A DNA stretch of 64,000 nt from Rhodospirillales bacterium (lineage in GTDB: Bacteria > Pseudomonadota > Alphaproteobacteria > Rhodospirillales > WMHbin7), in NCBI GenBank assembly GCA_016214125.1, contig JACRPC010000043.1:62001-126000 (forward strand), written 5' to 3'. Of the stretch, positions 40,130 through 49,071 are shown piece by piece. Numbering within the stretch: the stretch's first letter is position 1; each line of letters starts with the position of its first letter. Under the pieces are notes generated by a model that was not told the DNA's origin, ran no database searches, and saw only the letters and a list, made by a program, of their open reading frames with translations. Position numbers and translations under genes: made by a program.

Positions 40130-41392
40130 ATGAGCATACTCTTCAAAGCCTTGGCCCGCGCGGCGGAGGCGAACGAGGCAAGGCGGGCCGAAGCCCTGGA
40201 ACCGCCGCCCGCCCCCATGTCTCTGCCCGAGCCGGGCGAGGGCCCGCCCGCCGAGGCCCCGCAACTGATCGCCCGCAAGAAGGTTCGTCCGCTCCGTCTG
40301 GTTCTGATTGCTTTGGTCGCTCTGTTGGGCGGAACCTTGGCTGCGTTGTTCTTCATGGGCGAGGATCTGATGCTGCTGGTCGAGGATCTGACCGGCGAGA
40401 CGCCGCCCCGCCCCGTCACCCCACCCAAACCTCCCCCGCCCAAGCCGGCAGCGCAAGTTCCGCCGGTGCCAACACCGCCGCCCGCGCCGCCACCCACCGA
40501 GTCCAAGGCGGAACCGGCGCCCGAACCGCCCTTAGCGGCCGAGACCAAAACCGTCGAGACGCGCAAGAGCGCGTCATCGGCCAAGCCCAAGCGTTCCCCG
40601 GAGGAGCTGGCGAAAGCGATCGAGGATACGCGTCGCGCCGCCAGCGCCGATCTGCCGGGCTTGCTCGAGGCGGTGCGCAAGCGCAAGGAAGCCGAAATGT
40701 TGAAGCCACCGGTCGAGCTGGCCTCGGCAAAGGCCGGCCCTTCGAGCGCGGCGGCGGCGACCTTGGCGGCGGAAGGCGCGGCGGTCGAAATGGTGTCGGT
40801 GCGCGTGCCCTCGGGCAAAGCGCGCGACGAACTCGATGCCGCCTATGCGGCCCTGATGCGCGGCCATTACGAAGCCGCGTTGCGTTTGTACCAATCGGTC
40901 TTGGCCGGCGATCCGCGCAATGTGGCGGCGATGATGGGCAAGGGCTCGGCGCTGCACAAATTACGCCGTCATGCCGAGGCCCGCGAGCTTTACGACCGGG
41001 TGCTGGAACTCGATCCCGGCAACCGCGAGGCGCTGAGCAACCTTCTCGCCCTGTTCGGAACCGAATCGCCGCGCGAAGCCATCCAGCAATTGATCAAGCT
41101 GATGCGCGACAATCCGAGCTTCAGCCCGATTCCGGCGCAGATCGCCAACCTCTACGCTCAGACCGAGGATTTGAACGCCGCCATTCGCTACCAAAGTCAG
41201 GCCCTGTCGCTGTCGCCGGAAAACCTGCTCTACCGCATCAATCTGGCGGTGCTGCAGGACCGCGCCGGCATGGCGGCCGAGGCGCTGTCGTCTTACGAGG
41301 CGGTGTTGGGCTCCCTGGGCGAGGGCAAGGGCGGCCTGCCGGTTCCGGAAGCGCAAATTCGAGAACGGGTGAAATACTTGCGCCGGAGATGA
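40130..41392 (+). CDS. MshN-like TPR protein of the pilus locus
   Basis: A 420-residue protein anchored by one transmembrane helix (about residues 55-75) after a short cytoplasmic N-terminus (MSILFKALARAAEAN). A Pro/Ala/Lys-rich linker (about 85-150) leads to tetratricopeptide repeats in the periplasm (about 235-400). This is the layout of MshN in MSHA pilus clusters, where it follows the secretin and MshM genes. It opens the plus-strand run and lies four bases before the MshM-like gene. The family call rests on architecture and context, not on a strong motif. Confidence 0.65.
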   Translation: MSILFKALARAAEANEARRAEALEPPPAPMSLPEPGEGPPAEAPQLIARKKVRPLRLVLIALVALLGGTLAALFFMGEDLMLLVEDLTGETPPRPVTPPKPPPPKPAAQVPPVPTPPPAPPPTESKAEPAPEPPLAAETKTVETRKSASSAKPKRSPEELAKAIEDTRRAASADLPGLLEAVRKRKEAEMLKPPVELASAKAGPSSAAAATLAAEGAAVEMVSVRVPSGKARDELDAAYAALMRGHYEAALRLYQSVLAGDPRNVAAMMGKGSALHKLRRHAEARELYDRVLELDPGNREALSNLLALFGTESPREAIQQLIKLMRDNPSFSPIPAQIANLYAQTEDLNAAIRYQSQALSLSPENLLYRINLAVLQDRAGMAAEALSSYEAVLGSLGEGKGGLPVPEAQIRERVKYLRRR

Positions 41393-41396
41393 GCCG

Positions 41397-42503
41397 ATGC
41401 CGTATCTAGGCCATTTCGGGCTCAAGGAACATCCCTTCGCGCTGACGCCCAATCCGGCGCTCTATTTTCCCACCGCCGATCAGGCCAATCTCGTGCAGGC
41501 GATCGTCTTCGCGCTGCGCCGCCAATGCGGCATCGTCAAGGTGGTGGGCGACATCGGCACCGGCAAGACCCTGCTCTGCCGCATTCTCTTGAACGCCCTG
41601 GTCGACAAGGAGCCGGTCGGCTACATCAACGCCCCGCCGGGCGACGAGGCGCTGCTGGTCGACAGCGTCTGCCGCGAATTCGGCATCGTGCCGGTGCCGC
41701 GCGAAAATCCCTACGAGGCGCTGCGCCGCTTCCTGCTTGCCAAGCACGCCCAAGGCAAGCGGCCGGTGCTGGTGGTCGACGAGGCGCAGGCCCTGGGCAA
41801 CGCCGGGCTGGAGACCATCCGGCTGCTTACCAATCTTGAAACCGAACGGGCCAAGCTATTGCAGATCGTGCTGTTCGGCCAGACCGAGCTGGACGAGCTG
41901 TTGAGCGGTCCGGCACTCCGCCAGCTCAACCAGCGCATCACCCACGCCTTTGCCACCCGGCCGCTCTTGGCCCTGGAAAGCCGGCGCTATGTCGATTTCC
42001 GCTTGCGGAAATGCCGCCGTCCCGATGTCGCCTTCAACGTCTTTCAAAGCGCCGCCCTCGATCAAGTGGTGCGCTCGAGCCGCGGCATTCCCCGCCTGAT
42101 CAACATCCTGTGCGACAAGGCGATGCTGGTTGCCTATGCCGAAGGCTCGCCCAAGGTGGCGCGCCATCATGTCGAGGATGCCATCAACGATTCCCGGGGC
42201 CTGTTGGCGCCGGTGCCTTTCCTCAAGCGCTACACCACCCAGCGCGTCCTTCTGGCCGCCATCACCGCCGAAACCGCGGTGGCGGCGGTTCTGGCGATGC
42301 TGCTCTTGCCCTTCGACGATCTGGGCGCCGGGCTGGGCCGCTTGTGGAACCGGCTGATGCCGCCGATGGCGACCAGCCAGATCGCCCCGCCCAAGCCGGC
42401 CGCCGAAGACGGGATGGCGGTGGCGGTGGGGGCGATCCCGGCCTTGCGGCTGCCGGAGCCGGCCGAACCGCCTGCCACCCTTGACGGGAACGCCGCCCGT
42501 TGA
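41397..42503 (+). CDS. mshM: MshM/ExeA-like AAA ATPase
   Basis: A 368-residue inner-membrane ATPase. The N-terminus (MPYLGHFGLKEHPFALTPNP) is the ExeA/MshM signature. Walker A is GDIGTGKT (residues 51-58), Walker B is PVLVVDEAQ, and the arginine finger region is LNQRIT. A transmembrane helix (about 283-306) leads to a short periplasmic tail. In relatives ExeA-type proteins help place the secretin in the cell wall. It overlaps the prepilin peptidase gene. Confidence 0.85.
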   Translation: MPYLGHFGLKEHPFALTPNPALYFPTADQANLVQAIVFALRRQCGIVKVVGDIGTGKTLLCRILLNALVDKEPVGYINAPPGDEALLVDSVCREFGIVPVPRENPYEALRRFLLAKHAQGKRPVLVVDEAQALGNAGLETIRLLTNLETERAKLLQIVLFGQTELDELLSGPALRQLNQRITHAFATRPLLALESRRYVDFRLRKCRRPDVAFNVFQSAALDQVVRSSRGIPRLINILCDKAMLVAYAEGSPKVARHHVEDAINDSRGLLAPVPFLKRYTTQRVLLAAITAETAVAAVLAMLLLPFDDLGAGLGRLWNRLMPPMATSQIAPPKPAAEDGMAVAVGAIPALRLPEPAEPPATLDGNAAR

Positions 42504-43237
42504 GTTTCGAGCGCGCCGCTCTCGCGCTCCTTCTCGGCCTGGTGTTCGGCAGTTTCGTGACCGCCCTGGTTCATCGGGTGCCGCGCGGCATGGCGCTGCT
42601 CGGCGACCGCTCGCGCTGTCCGGCCTGCGGCCATGTCTTGGGCTGGCGCGATCTGGTGCCGCTTCTCTCCTGGCTGACGAGCCGGGGGCGCTGCCGCCAT
42701 TGCGGCCAGACGATCTCGTTCCGTTATCCCATGATCGAGATCGCCAGCGCGCTTCTCGTTCTGCTGGTGGCCGCCCGCCAAGCCGAGCCGCTTGCGGCGG
42801 CCCTTCTGGCCTTGATGGCGGTTCTCTTGCTGGCGATCGCCCTCATCGATCTCGAGAAACGGATCATTCCCAACCGCCTGCTTCTGGCCCTGCTCCCCAT
42901 CGGGCTTGCCTACCGGTTGACCGTCGATGCCGATCCGCTCGACATGCTGGGGGGATTGGCGCTGGCGCTGGCGCTGGGGCTTGGGCTGGCTTTCGGCTAC
43001 GCCAAGCTGCGGGGCCGGCCGGGCCTGGGCATGGGCGATGTCAAATTCCTGGCCCTGGCCGGGCTGGTGCTGGGCTTTTCCGGCTTTCCGGTCTTTCTGT
43101 TGCTGGCTGGCCTGTTGGGTGTGGTGACCGGCCTGGGTTGGCGCCTGGCCGGGCGGGGAAGCCGTTTCCCCTTCGGTCCCGCCCTGGCAGCCACCTTGCT
43201 GATCGTTTTGCTGTTTCCGAGCTTGAGCCGCCTCTGA
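42500..43237 (+). CDS. pilD: Prepilin peptidase (leader peptidase/N-methyltransferase)
   Basis: A 245-residue membrane enzyme that cleaves type IV prepilin leaders and methylates the new N-terminus. The four cysteines of the zinc site are C40, C43, C65 and C68. The two catalytic aspartates lie in IDLEKRIIPN and GMGDVKFL, the GxGDxK motif. The start is TTG at 42500 overlapping the previous stop (TTGA). It should process all prepilins of this locus. Confidence 0.93.
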   Translation: MSFERAALALLLGLVFGSFVTALVHRVPRGMALLGDRSRCPACGHVLGWRDLVPLLSWLTSRGRCRHCGQTISFRYPMIEIASALLVLLVAARQAEPLAAALLALMAVLLLAIALIDLEKRIIPNRLLLALLPIGLAYRLTVDADPLDMLGGLALALALGLGLAFGYAKLRGRPGLGMGDVKFLALAGLVLGFSGFPVFLLLAGLLGVVTGLGWRLAGRGSRFPFGPALAATLLIVLLFPSLSRL

Positions 43238-43353
43238 GCCCGGGGTCGGGCGTTTAATCAATCTTCAATCTTTTGTGTCACAACAAGGGTCGAATCGGAT
43301 TCGATCCGCCTTCGGCATGGGCCCTGGGCGGGGCGTTCCAAGCGAGGCCATCG

Positions 43354-45399
43354 GTGGCGAACGTGGGTGGAAGCGAGGCGGGCAAGGTCAGGCGCGGACT
43401 GACCCGAACGGTGCTGGCCGGCAGCCTGACGTTCCTGCTGGTCGGATGCCCCAGCTACGACCGCTATGGCGGACTGTCCAAGGACGAGTATCAAGCGCTG
43501 ATGGACCGGCGCGGTCCCGAGGAGGCCCGCCCGCGCGAGGCGCCGCCCATTCCCGATCTGCAGCCGATCCTGGCCGCGCCGCTGTCGCCGGCCTCGCTGG
43601 AGAGCCGGCTGGTGTCGTTGCAGGTGACGGATACCGTGTCGCTGCGCGACGTGCTTCTGGAATTGACCCGCAAGGTCGGCGTCGATCTGGAGATGGACAC
43701 CGCCATTCAAGGCGGCATCATCTTTTCCGCCTACGAGCGGCCCTTCACCCAGGTCATCGACCGCATCGCCGAACTGGCGGGCTTGCGCTACCAGTTGAAG
43801 GACGGCGTGCTTCGGGTGGAAATCGACAACATGTACCACCAGTCCTATCGGGTGGACGCCATCAATCTGGTGCGGACGTCGAAGAGCAACGTCGCCACCA
43901 ACACCAATGTTTTCGCCGCGGTGAGCGGCGGCTCCGGCGGCGGCGGCGGCAACACCTCGTCGAGTTCGGTCGACGGCACCTCCGAGGCCGATCTGTGGAA
44001 GGAGCTGACGGCCAACATCCAGCAGATCGTCACCAACTCCGATCCGCGCAACCGGCCCAATCTGTCGCGGACCATCGCCACCAGCGCCGGCAGCAGTTCG
44101 TCGACCGCGGCGCCCGTGCCGGAAGCGGCGCCGCAAACGCCGGTGACCAGCGCGCCCACCGCGCTTACGCCCGCGACGACGGGCAGCATCGCCAGTCCGG
44201 TGGCGGCGGCGGCGCAGGTCGCCCAGGCCACCACGGCGGCGGTCAATCAGGCCACCGGCGCCAGCGCGACCGCCACACCCGCCAGCGGGGGCACCACCGG
44301 AAGCGGGAGCGCGACCGGCGGCACCGCCGCCCGCAGCACGACGGCCACCGCCGCGACCGCCACGCCCGCACCGGCGGCGCCAACGTCCACCACGCAAAGC
44401 TTCTTCAGCGTCAACAAGCAGGCCGGCATCATCTCGGTCTTCGGCACTCAGCGCCAGCACCGGCTGGTGCGGACTTATCTCGAGATGGTCAAGCGCTCGG
44501 TCTCCAGCCAGGTGCTGATCGAAGCCAAGGTGCTGGAGGTGACGCTCTCGGACGCCCACAAGACCGGCATCAACTGGCGTACGGTGGGCGGCTGGAACGT
44601 CAACGCCGCCCAGCCGCTGGGGATCAGTTCGACCAGCGCGACCGGCGCCACCACCACCACCTTGCCGTCCGTCGGGCCGCCTTTCACCACCTTCAATACG
44701 GCGACGTCGAACTTCCTGACCGTCGGCTTCTTGAACAAGCGGCTCGATCTCAACGTGCTGGCCAGCCTGATCCAGGAATTCGGCACCGTGCGCACGCTCT
44801 CCAGCCCGCGCCTGACGGCGATGAACAACCAGACCGCCGTCTTGAAGGTGGCGGAGAACGAGGTCTATTTCCGGGTCGACATCCAGACCACCACCAACAA
44901 CGGCGTCAGCCAAACCACCTATTCCAGCACCATGAACACGGTGCCGATCGGGCTGGTGCTTACCGTCCAGCCCTCGATCAATCTCGACACCGAGGAAATC
45001 GCGCTCGGCCTGCGGCCGACCATTTCCCGCATCGCAAGGCGGGTCAACGATCCGGCGGTCGATCTGCAGGCGGCCGCGGCAGGGTCCTCGGTGACCTCGG
45101 CGGTGCCGGTGGTCGAGGTGCGCGAGATGGATTCGGTGGTTACCGTGCCTTCGGGCCAGGTGGTGGTGATGGGCGGGCTGATGCAGGAGCGCATCCAGAA
45201 GAACACCACCGGCGTGCCCGGCGCCCAGGACCTGCCGTTGTTCGGCAACCTCTTCAAGGCCAACGCCGATCAGATCACGCTCACCGAATTGGTGATTCTC
45301 CTGCGTGCCACCGTCGTCCATGCCGGCGATTCGATCGCGCCGGCCGACCGCGATCTCTACACCCGTTTCACCCGCGATCCCCGTCCGCTCGCCTTCTAG
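43354..45399 (+). CDS. mshL: MshL/PilQ-type outer-membrane secretin lipoprotein
   Basis: A 681-residue secretin, the outer-membrane gate for the pilus. The signal ends in the lipobox LLVGC (cysteine near residue 31). An N-terminal domain (about 85-190) binds the periplasmic partners. A Ser/Thr/Ala/Gly-rich low-complexity stretch fills about residues 190-350. The beta-barrel secretin domain covers about 355-655, including VPSGQVVVMGGLM and the VPGAQDLPLFGNLFK motif. GTG at 43354 with a GAGG site gives a proper signal; a TTG 27 codons upstream is unlikely. Neighbours on both sides are pilus genes. Confidence 0.9.
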   Translation: MANVGGSEAGKVRRGLTRTVLAGSLTFLLVGCPSYDRYGGLSKDEYQALMDRRGPEEARPREAPPIPDLQPILAAPLSPASLESRLVSLQVTDTVSLRDVLLELTRKVGVDLEMDTAIQGGIIFSAYERPFTQVIDRIAELAGLRYQLKDGVLRVEIDNMYHQSYRVDAINLVRTSKSNVATNTNVFAAVSGGSGGGGGNTSSSSVDGTSEADLWKELTANIQQIVTNSDPRNRPNLSRTIATSAGSSSSTAAPVPEAAPQTPVTSAPTALTPATTGSIASPVAAAAQVAQATTAAVNQATGASATATPASGGTTGSGSATGGTAARSTTATAATATPAPAAPTSTTQSFFSVNKQAGIISVFGTQRQHRLVRTYLEMVKRSVSSQVLIEAKVLEVTLSDAHKTGINWRTVGGWNVNAAQPLGISSTSATGATTTTLPSVGPPFTTFNTATSNFLTVGFLNKRLDLNVLASLIQEFGTVRTLSSPRLTAMNNQTAVLKVAENEVYFRVDIQTTTNNGVSQTTYSSTMNTVPIGLVLTVQPSINLDTEEIALGLRPTISRIARRVNDPAVDLQAAAAGSSVTSAVPVVEVREMDSVVTVPSGQVVVMGGLMQERIQKNTTGVPGAQDLPLFGNLFKANADQITLTELVILLRATVVHAGDSIAPADRDLYTRFTRDPRPLAF

Positions 45400-45431
45400 C
45401 CGCTTGCCGGCGCCTTTGCTAGACTGGCGTC

Positions 45432-46205
45432 ATGCGCGCCACCTTCCTTTACGTGCTGCTCACCACCCTGCGCGACCGGCTGTTTCTGGCCCTCGTCCTG
45501 GTCGTCTTGCTGGCCGATCTGATTTCCGGCTATCTCGGACGTTCGGCCTTTGCCGAAGGCCAGGCGATGACGCTGGCGTTCGCCGGCACGGCGGCCCGTT
45601 TGGCCCTGGTGTTCGGGCTTCTGGTCTTTGTCGCCTATCATGTCCGGCGCCTGGCCGAATCGCGCGAGATCGAGACCATGCTGACCCGGCCGATCGGGCG
45701 CGAGGGATTCGTCCTGGCCTATGGCGGCGGGCTTGCCGTGGTGACGGTGCTGCTGGTGCTGCCCCTGGTGGTCCTTCTCGCCCTGTTCTTCCGTCCGGGC
45801 CTGGAAGGCCTGCTTGCCTGGGGGCTGTCGCTTTTGCTGGAAGGGCTGGTGGTGATGGCCTTGGCCCTGTTCGCCGCCCTGGCGCTGGAGAGCGCCATCG
45901 CCGCAGTGATGACGGGCGGCGCCATCTATGCGCTGGCCCGGCTGATGCCGGCTTTCGTCGACATCGCCAACGCCCGCGCCCATGTGGGGGCCGAGGAGAC
46001 CGCCTTCGACATTTTCGCCCGCACCGCCATCAATCTGCTTTCGATCCTGATGCCCAGGCTCGACCTTTTCAGCCAGACCGGCTGGCTGGTGCATGGGCTT
46101 CCGGCGGAAGGTGCCGCGCTGCGCCCGGTTCTCGTCCAGGCGGCAATCTATCTGCCCTTGCTTTTCCTGGCGGCGATGTTCGATCTGCGCCGCAAGCGGT
46201 TCTGA
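45432..46205 (+). CDS. ABC-2 type permease within the pilus locus
   Basis: A 257-residue membrane protein with six predicted helices in the ABC-2 pattern. After the second helix the sequence AESREIETMLTRPIGREGFV resembles the ATPase-coupling segment of ABC-2 permeases (ESREI...L..PI.R..). No ATPase gene is adjacent; the only unpaired ABC ATPase in the window is at 57969-58709, in the same locus. Together they recall PilI and PilH of the Myxococcus PilGHI transporter. The export substrate is unknown. Confidence 0.7.
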   Translation: MRATFLYVLLTTLRDRLFLALVLVVLLADLISGYLGRSAFAEGQAMTLAFAGTAARLALVFGLLVFVAYHVRRLAESREIETMLTRPIGREGFVLAYGGGLAVVTVLLVLPLVVLLALFFRPGLEGLLAWGLSLLLEGLVVMALALFAALALESAIAAVMTGGAIYALARLMPAFVDIANARAHVGAEETAFDIFARTAINLLSILMPRLDLFSQTGWLVHGLPAEGAALRPVLVQAAIYLPLLFLAAMFDLRRKRF

Positions 46206-46209
46206 AAGG

Positions 46210-46914
46210 ATGGTCGGGTTTCGCAGCCTTTTCGGCCAAATCCACGCGAGCACGCTGCTCCTGATCGGCGTCGCCCTCGCGCAATTGGTCTTCTGGTCGC
46301 TCACCCGCACCATCCGGGTCGAGCCCGAACTGGTGCCGCCCCCGCCCACGCCGAAGGCGCTCGACATCCTGGCCTTCGGCGATCGCCAGTTCCTATATCG
46401 CGCGCTGGGGCTTGAAGTGCAGAATTTCGGCGACACCGGCGGGCGCTTCACGCCGCTTCTGGACTACGACTACGCCCGCCTGGGGGAATGGTTCGACCGC
46501 CTGGACCGGCTGGACCCGGTGGCCGATTACGCCCCGGCGATCGCCGCCCAATATTACGGCCTCACCCCCACCGGCGCCGATACGGTTCACATCGTGCTCT
46601 ATTTGGCCCGCCATGCCCGGCGCGACATCACCCACAAATGGCGTTGGCTGGCCCAGGCGGCCTATATGGCGCGGCACAAGGCCAAGGATCTGCCCCTGGC
46701 GCTCGACCTGGCACGCGAACTGGCTGAACTGTCGAACCGTTATCCCGGCCTTCCGGTCTGGACCCACTCGATGCCGGCCTTTATCCTGGCCGAGATGGGC
46801 GAGACCGAGGCGGCCCGCCTCTTGCTGGGGGCCATCTTGGAAAGCGAACCCAGCCTCTCGCCCGAGGAGGTGCGCGGCATGAAAGGCCATATCCGGCGCT
46901 GGTCGAGACGATAA
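46210..46914 (+). CDS. Membrane-anchored helical protein next to the ABC permease
   Basis: A 234-residue protein. One N-terminal helix (about residues 14-32) anchors a soluble periplasmic domain rich in paired helices (for example WRWLAQAAYMARHKAKDLPLA), close to TPR repeats. There is no lipobox and no known motif. The start ATG follows the permease stop by a few bases, so the two are probably made together. It could be the accessory third component of the ABC system, as PilG is in Myxococcus. This role is inferred from position only. Confidence 0.55.
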   Translation: MVGFRSLFGQIHASTLLLIGVALAQLVFWSLTRTIRVEPELVPPPPTPKALDILAFGDRQFLYRALGLEVQNFGDTGGRFTPLLDYDYARLGEWFDRLDRLDPVADYAPAIAAQYYGLTPTGADTVHIVLYLARHARRDITHKWRWLAQAAYMARHKAKDLPLALDLARELAELSNRYPGLPVWTHSMPAFILAEMGETEAARLLLGAILESEPSLSPEEVRGMKGHIRRWSRR

Positions 46915-46929
46915 GGTGGTGGACCCCGC

Positions 46930-48063
46930 ATGAACGAGCCGGTTTTTACCATCGCGCAGGCCTTCCAGTTGATGGGGCTGGTCCAGTGCGGCATGGTGAT
47001 CCTTTATCTGGTTTTCTGCGGCGGCGACCGCCGGCGGCGCCTGATGGCGGGCGCCTTCTTCCTGGTGTTGGCCGGCGTCTTCCTGCTGCCTTTCGCCAGG
47101 ACCATCCTCTCCCCATCCTTGCGCGCCTTGCTGGCGATCGTCGCGTCGGCGGTGCCGGCGATGAGTTTTCTCTTGGCCAAACAGGTCCTGGGCGGCCAGG
47201 CGCCGCCGGCGCGCTATCTGCTGATCCTGTTGGTGCCGCTCTTGGGGGCGCCGCTCTTCGGCTACGCGGCCGTTCCCGCCGAATTGTGCCTGCCGAGGCT
47301 TGGGTGTTTCGACGCCCATCCGCTCACCATGCTGTTCCGCATCCTGGCCGGCGGCGCCGTCCTGCTGGCGACCATGGCGCTGATCGAATCGATGCTGGCC
47401 GAGGCGATGGCCAAACAGCATGGCAAGGAACGGCGAGGGTTGGCGCTTGCCTTGATCGTGGTCAACGCCGCCACCCTGCTTTCGGTGCTGGCCGAACTGT
47501 CGGGCGGGCTTGAGTCCTTCGAGGCGGTGTTCGTCGAAACCACGCTGGGTCTGGCTTTCATCTATCTCACCACCTCGATGGTCTTTCGCATCTATCCCGA
47601 ATCGCGGGAAATGCGAATCGACGACACGCCTTCGGAGCCCCTCATGCCCCAGCCGGGCGCCCGTCAGGGGCTTGACGATGAGGACCGCGCCCTGGTCGCC
47701 CGAATCGAGCAGTTTCTGACCGAAACCAAAGCTTTCAAGAAGGAAAACTTCCGGCGCGAGGATTTGGCGGCGGCGCTGGGCGTGGCCGAGCATCGGCTGT
47801 CACGAGTCGTCAACGCCGGATTCGGCAAAAGCCTCACCGATCTGTTGAACGAATATCGCGTGGACGAGGCCAAACGGTTGCTGGCGACCACCGATTTGCA
47901 GATTACTCAGATCGCCTTTGCCTCGGGCTTCAACGCGCTGGCCTCCTTCAACCGGGTTTTTCGTCGCCATGTCGGTGCCGCCCCCACTCAATTCCGCCAA
48001 TCGCAAGGCGCCAACAAAAAAACGATTCTCACTTCGCAAGATGAGAAGACGAAAGCCCTCTAA
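46930..48063 (+). CDS. Membrane-bound AraC-type transcription regulator
   Basis: A 377-residue protein. Residues 1-220 hold about seven transmembrane helices; residues 265-365 are a C-terminal AraC helix-turn-helix domain with the family stretch ITQIAFASGFNALASFNRVFRR near residue 325-345. Such seven-helix AraC regulators are thought to sense membrane or envelope signals. It sits directly before the pilin gene and a palindrome, so it may control pilin expression. It is a local regulator in an otherwise structural locus. Confidence 0.85.
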   Translation: MNEPVFTIAQAFQLMGLVQCGMVILYLVFCGGDRRRRLMAGAFFLVLAGVFLLPFARTILSPSLRALLAIVASAVPAMSFLLAKQVLGGQAPPARYLLILLVPLLGAPLFGYAAVPAELCLPRLGCFDAHPLTMLFRILAGGAVLLATMALIESMLAEAMAKQHGKERRGLALALIVVNAATLLSVLAELSGGLESFEAVFVETTLGLAFIYLTTSMVFRIYPESREMRIDDTPSEPLMPQPGARQGLDDEDRALVARIEQFLTETKAFKKENFRREDLAAALGVAEHRLSRVVNAGFGKSLTDLLNEYRVDEAKRLLATTDLQITQIAFASGFNALASFNRVFRRHVGAAPTQFRQSQGANKKTILTSQDEKTKAL

Positions 48064-48065
48064 AG

Positions 48066-48078
48066 TAAGAAATTCTTA
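48066..48078. promoter_or_regulatory. Perfect palindrome before the pilin gene
   Basis: TAAGAA-A-TTCTTA is a perfect 13-base palindrome three bases after the AraC-type gene stop and 81 bases before the pilin start. It may be an operator. It has the form of a dimer site; AraC proteins usually bind direct repeats, so the binding partner is open. An exact -35/-10 pair was not found nearby. Confidence 0.4.
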
Positions 48079-48158
48079 TCGTTTTATCCCTAGTCTGGTC
48101 AAAATTGGCCGGGATTGGGCCTTGGGCTTCGGCCCGACCAGGAAGGAAAGACGGTTTC

Positions 48159-48947
48159 ATGAAGGCTTGGCTGGAACGGAAGCGGGAGGCGCTCGAACAC
48201 CGTATGGCCGCGATGGCCGAGGACGAATCGGGCTTTACCCTGATCGAAATGTCGATCGTGCTGGTGATCATCGGCCTGATCATCGGCGGCGTGCTGAAGG
48301 GCCAGGAGCTGATCAACAGTACTCGCCTCAAGGCCACGGTTTCGCAGTGGGACGCCAGCAAGGCCGCCATCAACGGTTTCCAGGACAAGTACAATTCCCT
48401 TCCCGGCGATTATAACGACGCCAACGTCACCATTTCGGCGGCAGGAGTGTTGAATGGCGGAGCGACCGGCCTGGGCAATGGCACGGTGGGAACGCTTTAT
48501 ACCGATGGCAACGCTTTCAACACCGACGTGTCGGGCGCCACAACCGAGAATTTGAACGCCTGGGCGCATTTGGGCGCCGCCGGTCTGGTGGCTGGGATCA
48601 CCGTTTGCACCACCGCCGACACGTTGCAGGCGGCCGCCTCCGGCGGCGTGATGTCGGGTAAGATATCCGGCACCTCCTGGGCCATCGTCCACGCCACGGT
48701 CAACAATTCGACCTCGCTTTGGTCGCGGCTGCAATTCGGTACCGGCGCGCCCGCCTCGGCGGTTTCCGGCAAGGATGCGGCCGAAATCGACCGCAAATTC
48801 GACGACAACAATGCCATTCGCGGCTCGATCCAGTCCTATCCGCAAGGCGCGACCAATGTCAGCACCGGTTGCTCGGCGGATACGACCGGAACCTACAGCG
48901 CCTTGGCGACGACCCGATCCTGTACGACGGTTTTCAATCTTCAATAA
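48159..48947 (+). CDS. Type IV prepilin, probable major pilin of the locus
   Basis: A 262-residue prepilin. A 25-residue leader (MKAWLERKREALEHR...) ends in the cleavage motif G-FTLIE, with the glutamate at position 5 of the mature protein. A hydrophobic helix follows (IVLVIIGLIIGGVLKGQEL). The long C-terminal domain is Gly/Thr/Asn/Ala-rich with a few cysteines near the end (STGCSADTT, RSCTTVF) that may form a disulfide loop. PilD is expected to cleave it. It follows the AraC regulator and ends at its own terminator, which fits a highly expressed subunit; that it is the major pilin is inferred. Confidence 0.85.
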   Translation: MKAWLERKREALEHRMAAMAEDESGFTLIEMSIVLVIIGLIIGGVLKGQELINSTRLKATVSQWDASKAAINGFQDKYNSLPGDYNDANVTISAAGVLNGGATGLGNGTVGTLYTDGNAFNTDVSGATTENLNAWAHLGAAGLVAGITVCTTADTLQAAASGGVMSGKISGTSWAIVHATVNNSTSLWSRLQFGTGAPASAVSGKDAAEIDRKFDDNNAIRGSIQSYPQGATNVSTGCSADTTGTYSALATTRSCTTVFNLQ

Positions 48948-48971
48948 GCAGCGGTCCTTGGTGGGTGGGAA

Positions 48972-49002
48972 GCGGGCGGGGTTGTTCCCGCCCGTTTCTT
49001 TT
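48972..49002 (+). terminator. Intrinsic terminator after the pilin gene
   Basis: CGGGCGGG (48973-48980) pairs with CCCGCCCG (48987-48994) around a six-base loop and is followed by TTTCTTTT. It should separate pilin mRNA from the downstream genes. Confidence 0.88.
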
Positions 49003-49071
49003 GCCGTTGCCCCGAACCCGAATCTCTGATGCCCTGCCGGAGTAAAGAGGGGAATTTCAGGGATCGCCGCC

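Noticed and set aside
39961-40818. Open frame on the minus strand over the MshN-like gene
   Set aside because: Ala/Ser/Gly-rich shadow without homology; the plus frame has a membrane helix and TPR repeats.
43258-45321. Open frame of 687 codons opposite the secretin gene
   Set aside because: The composition mirrors the secretin on the other strand, while the plus strand has a lipoprotein signal and secretin motifs.
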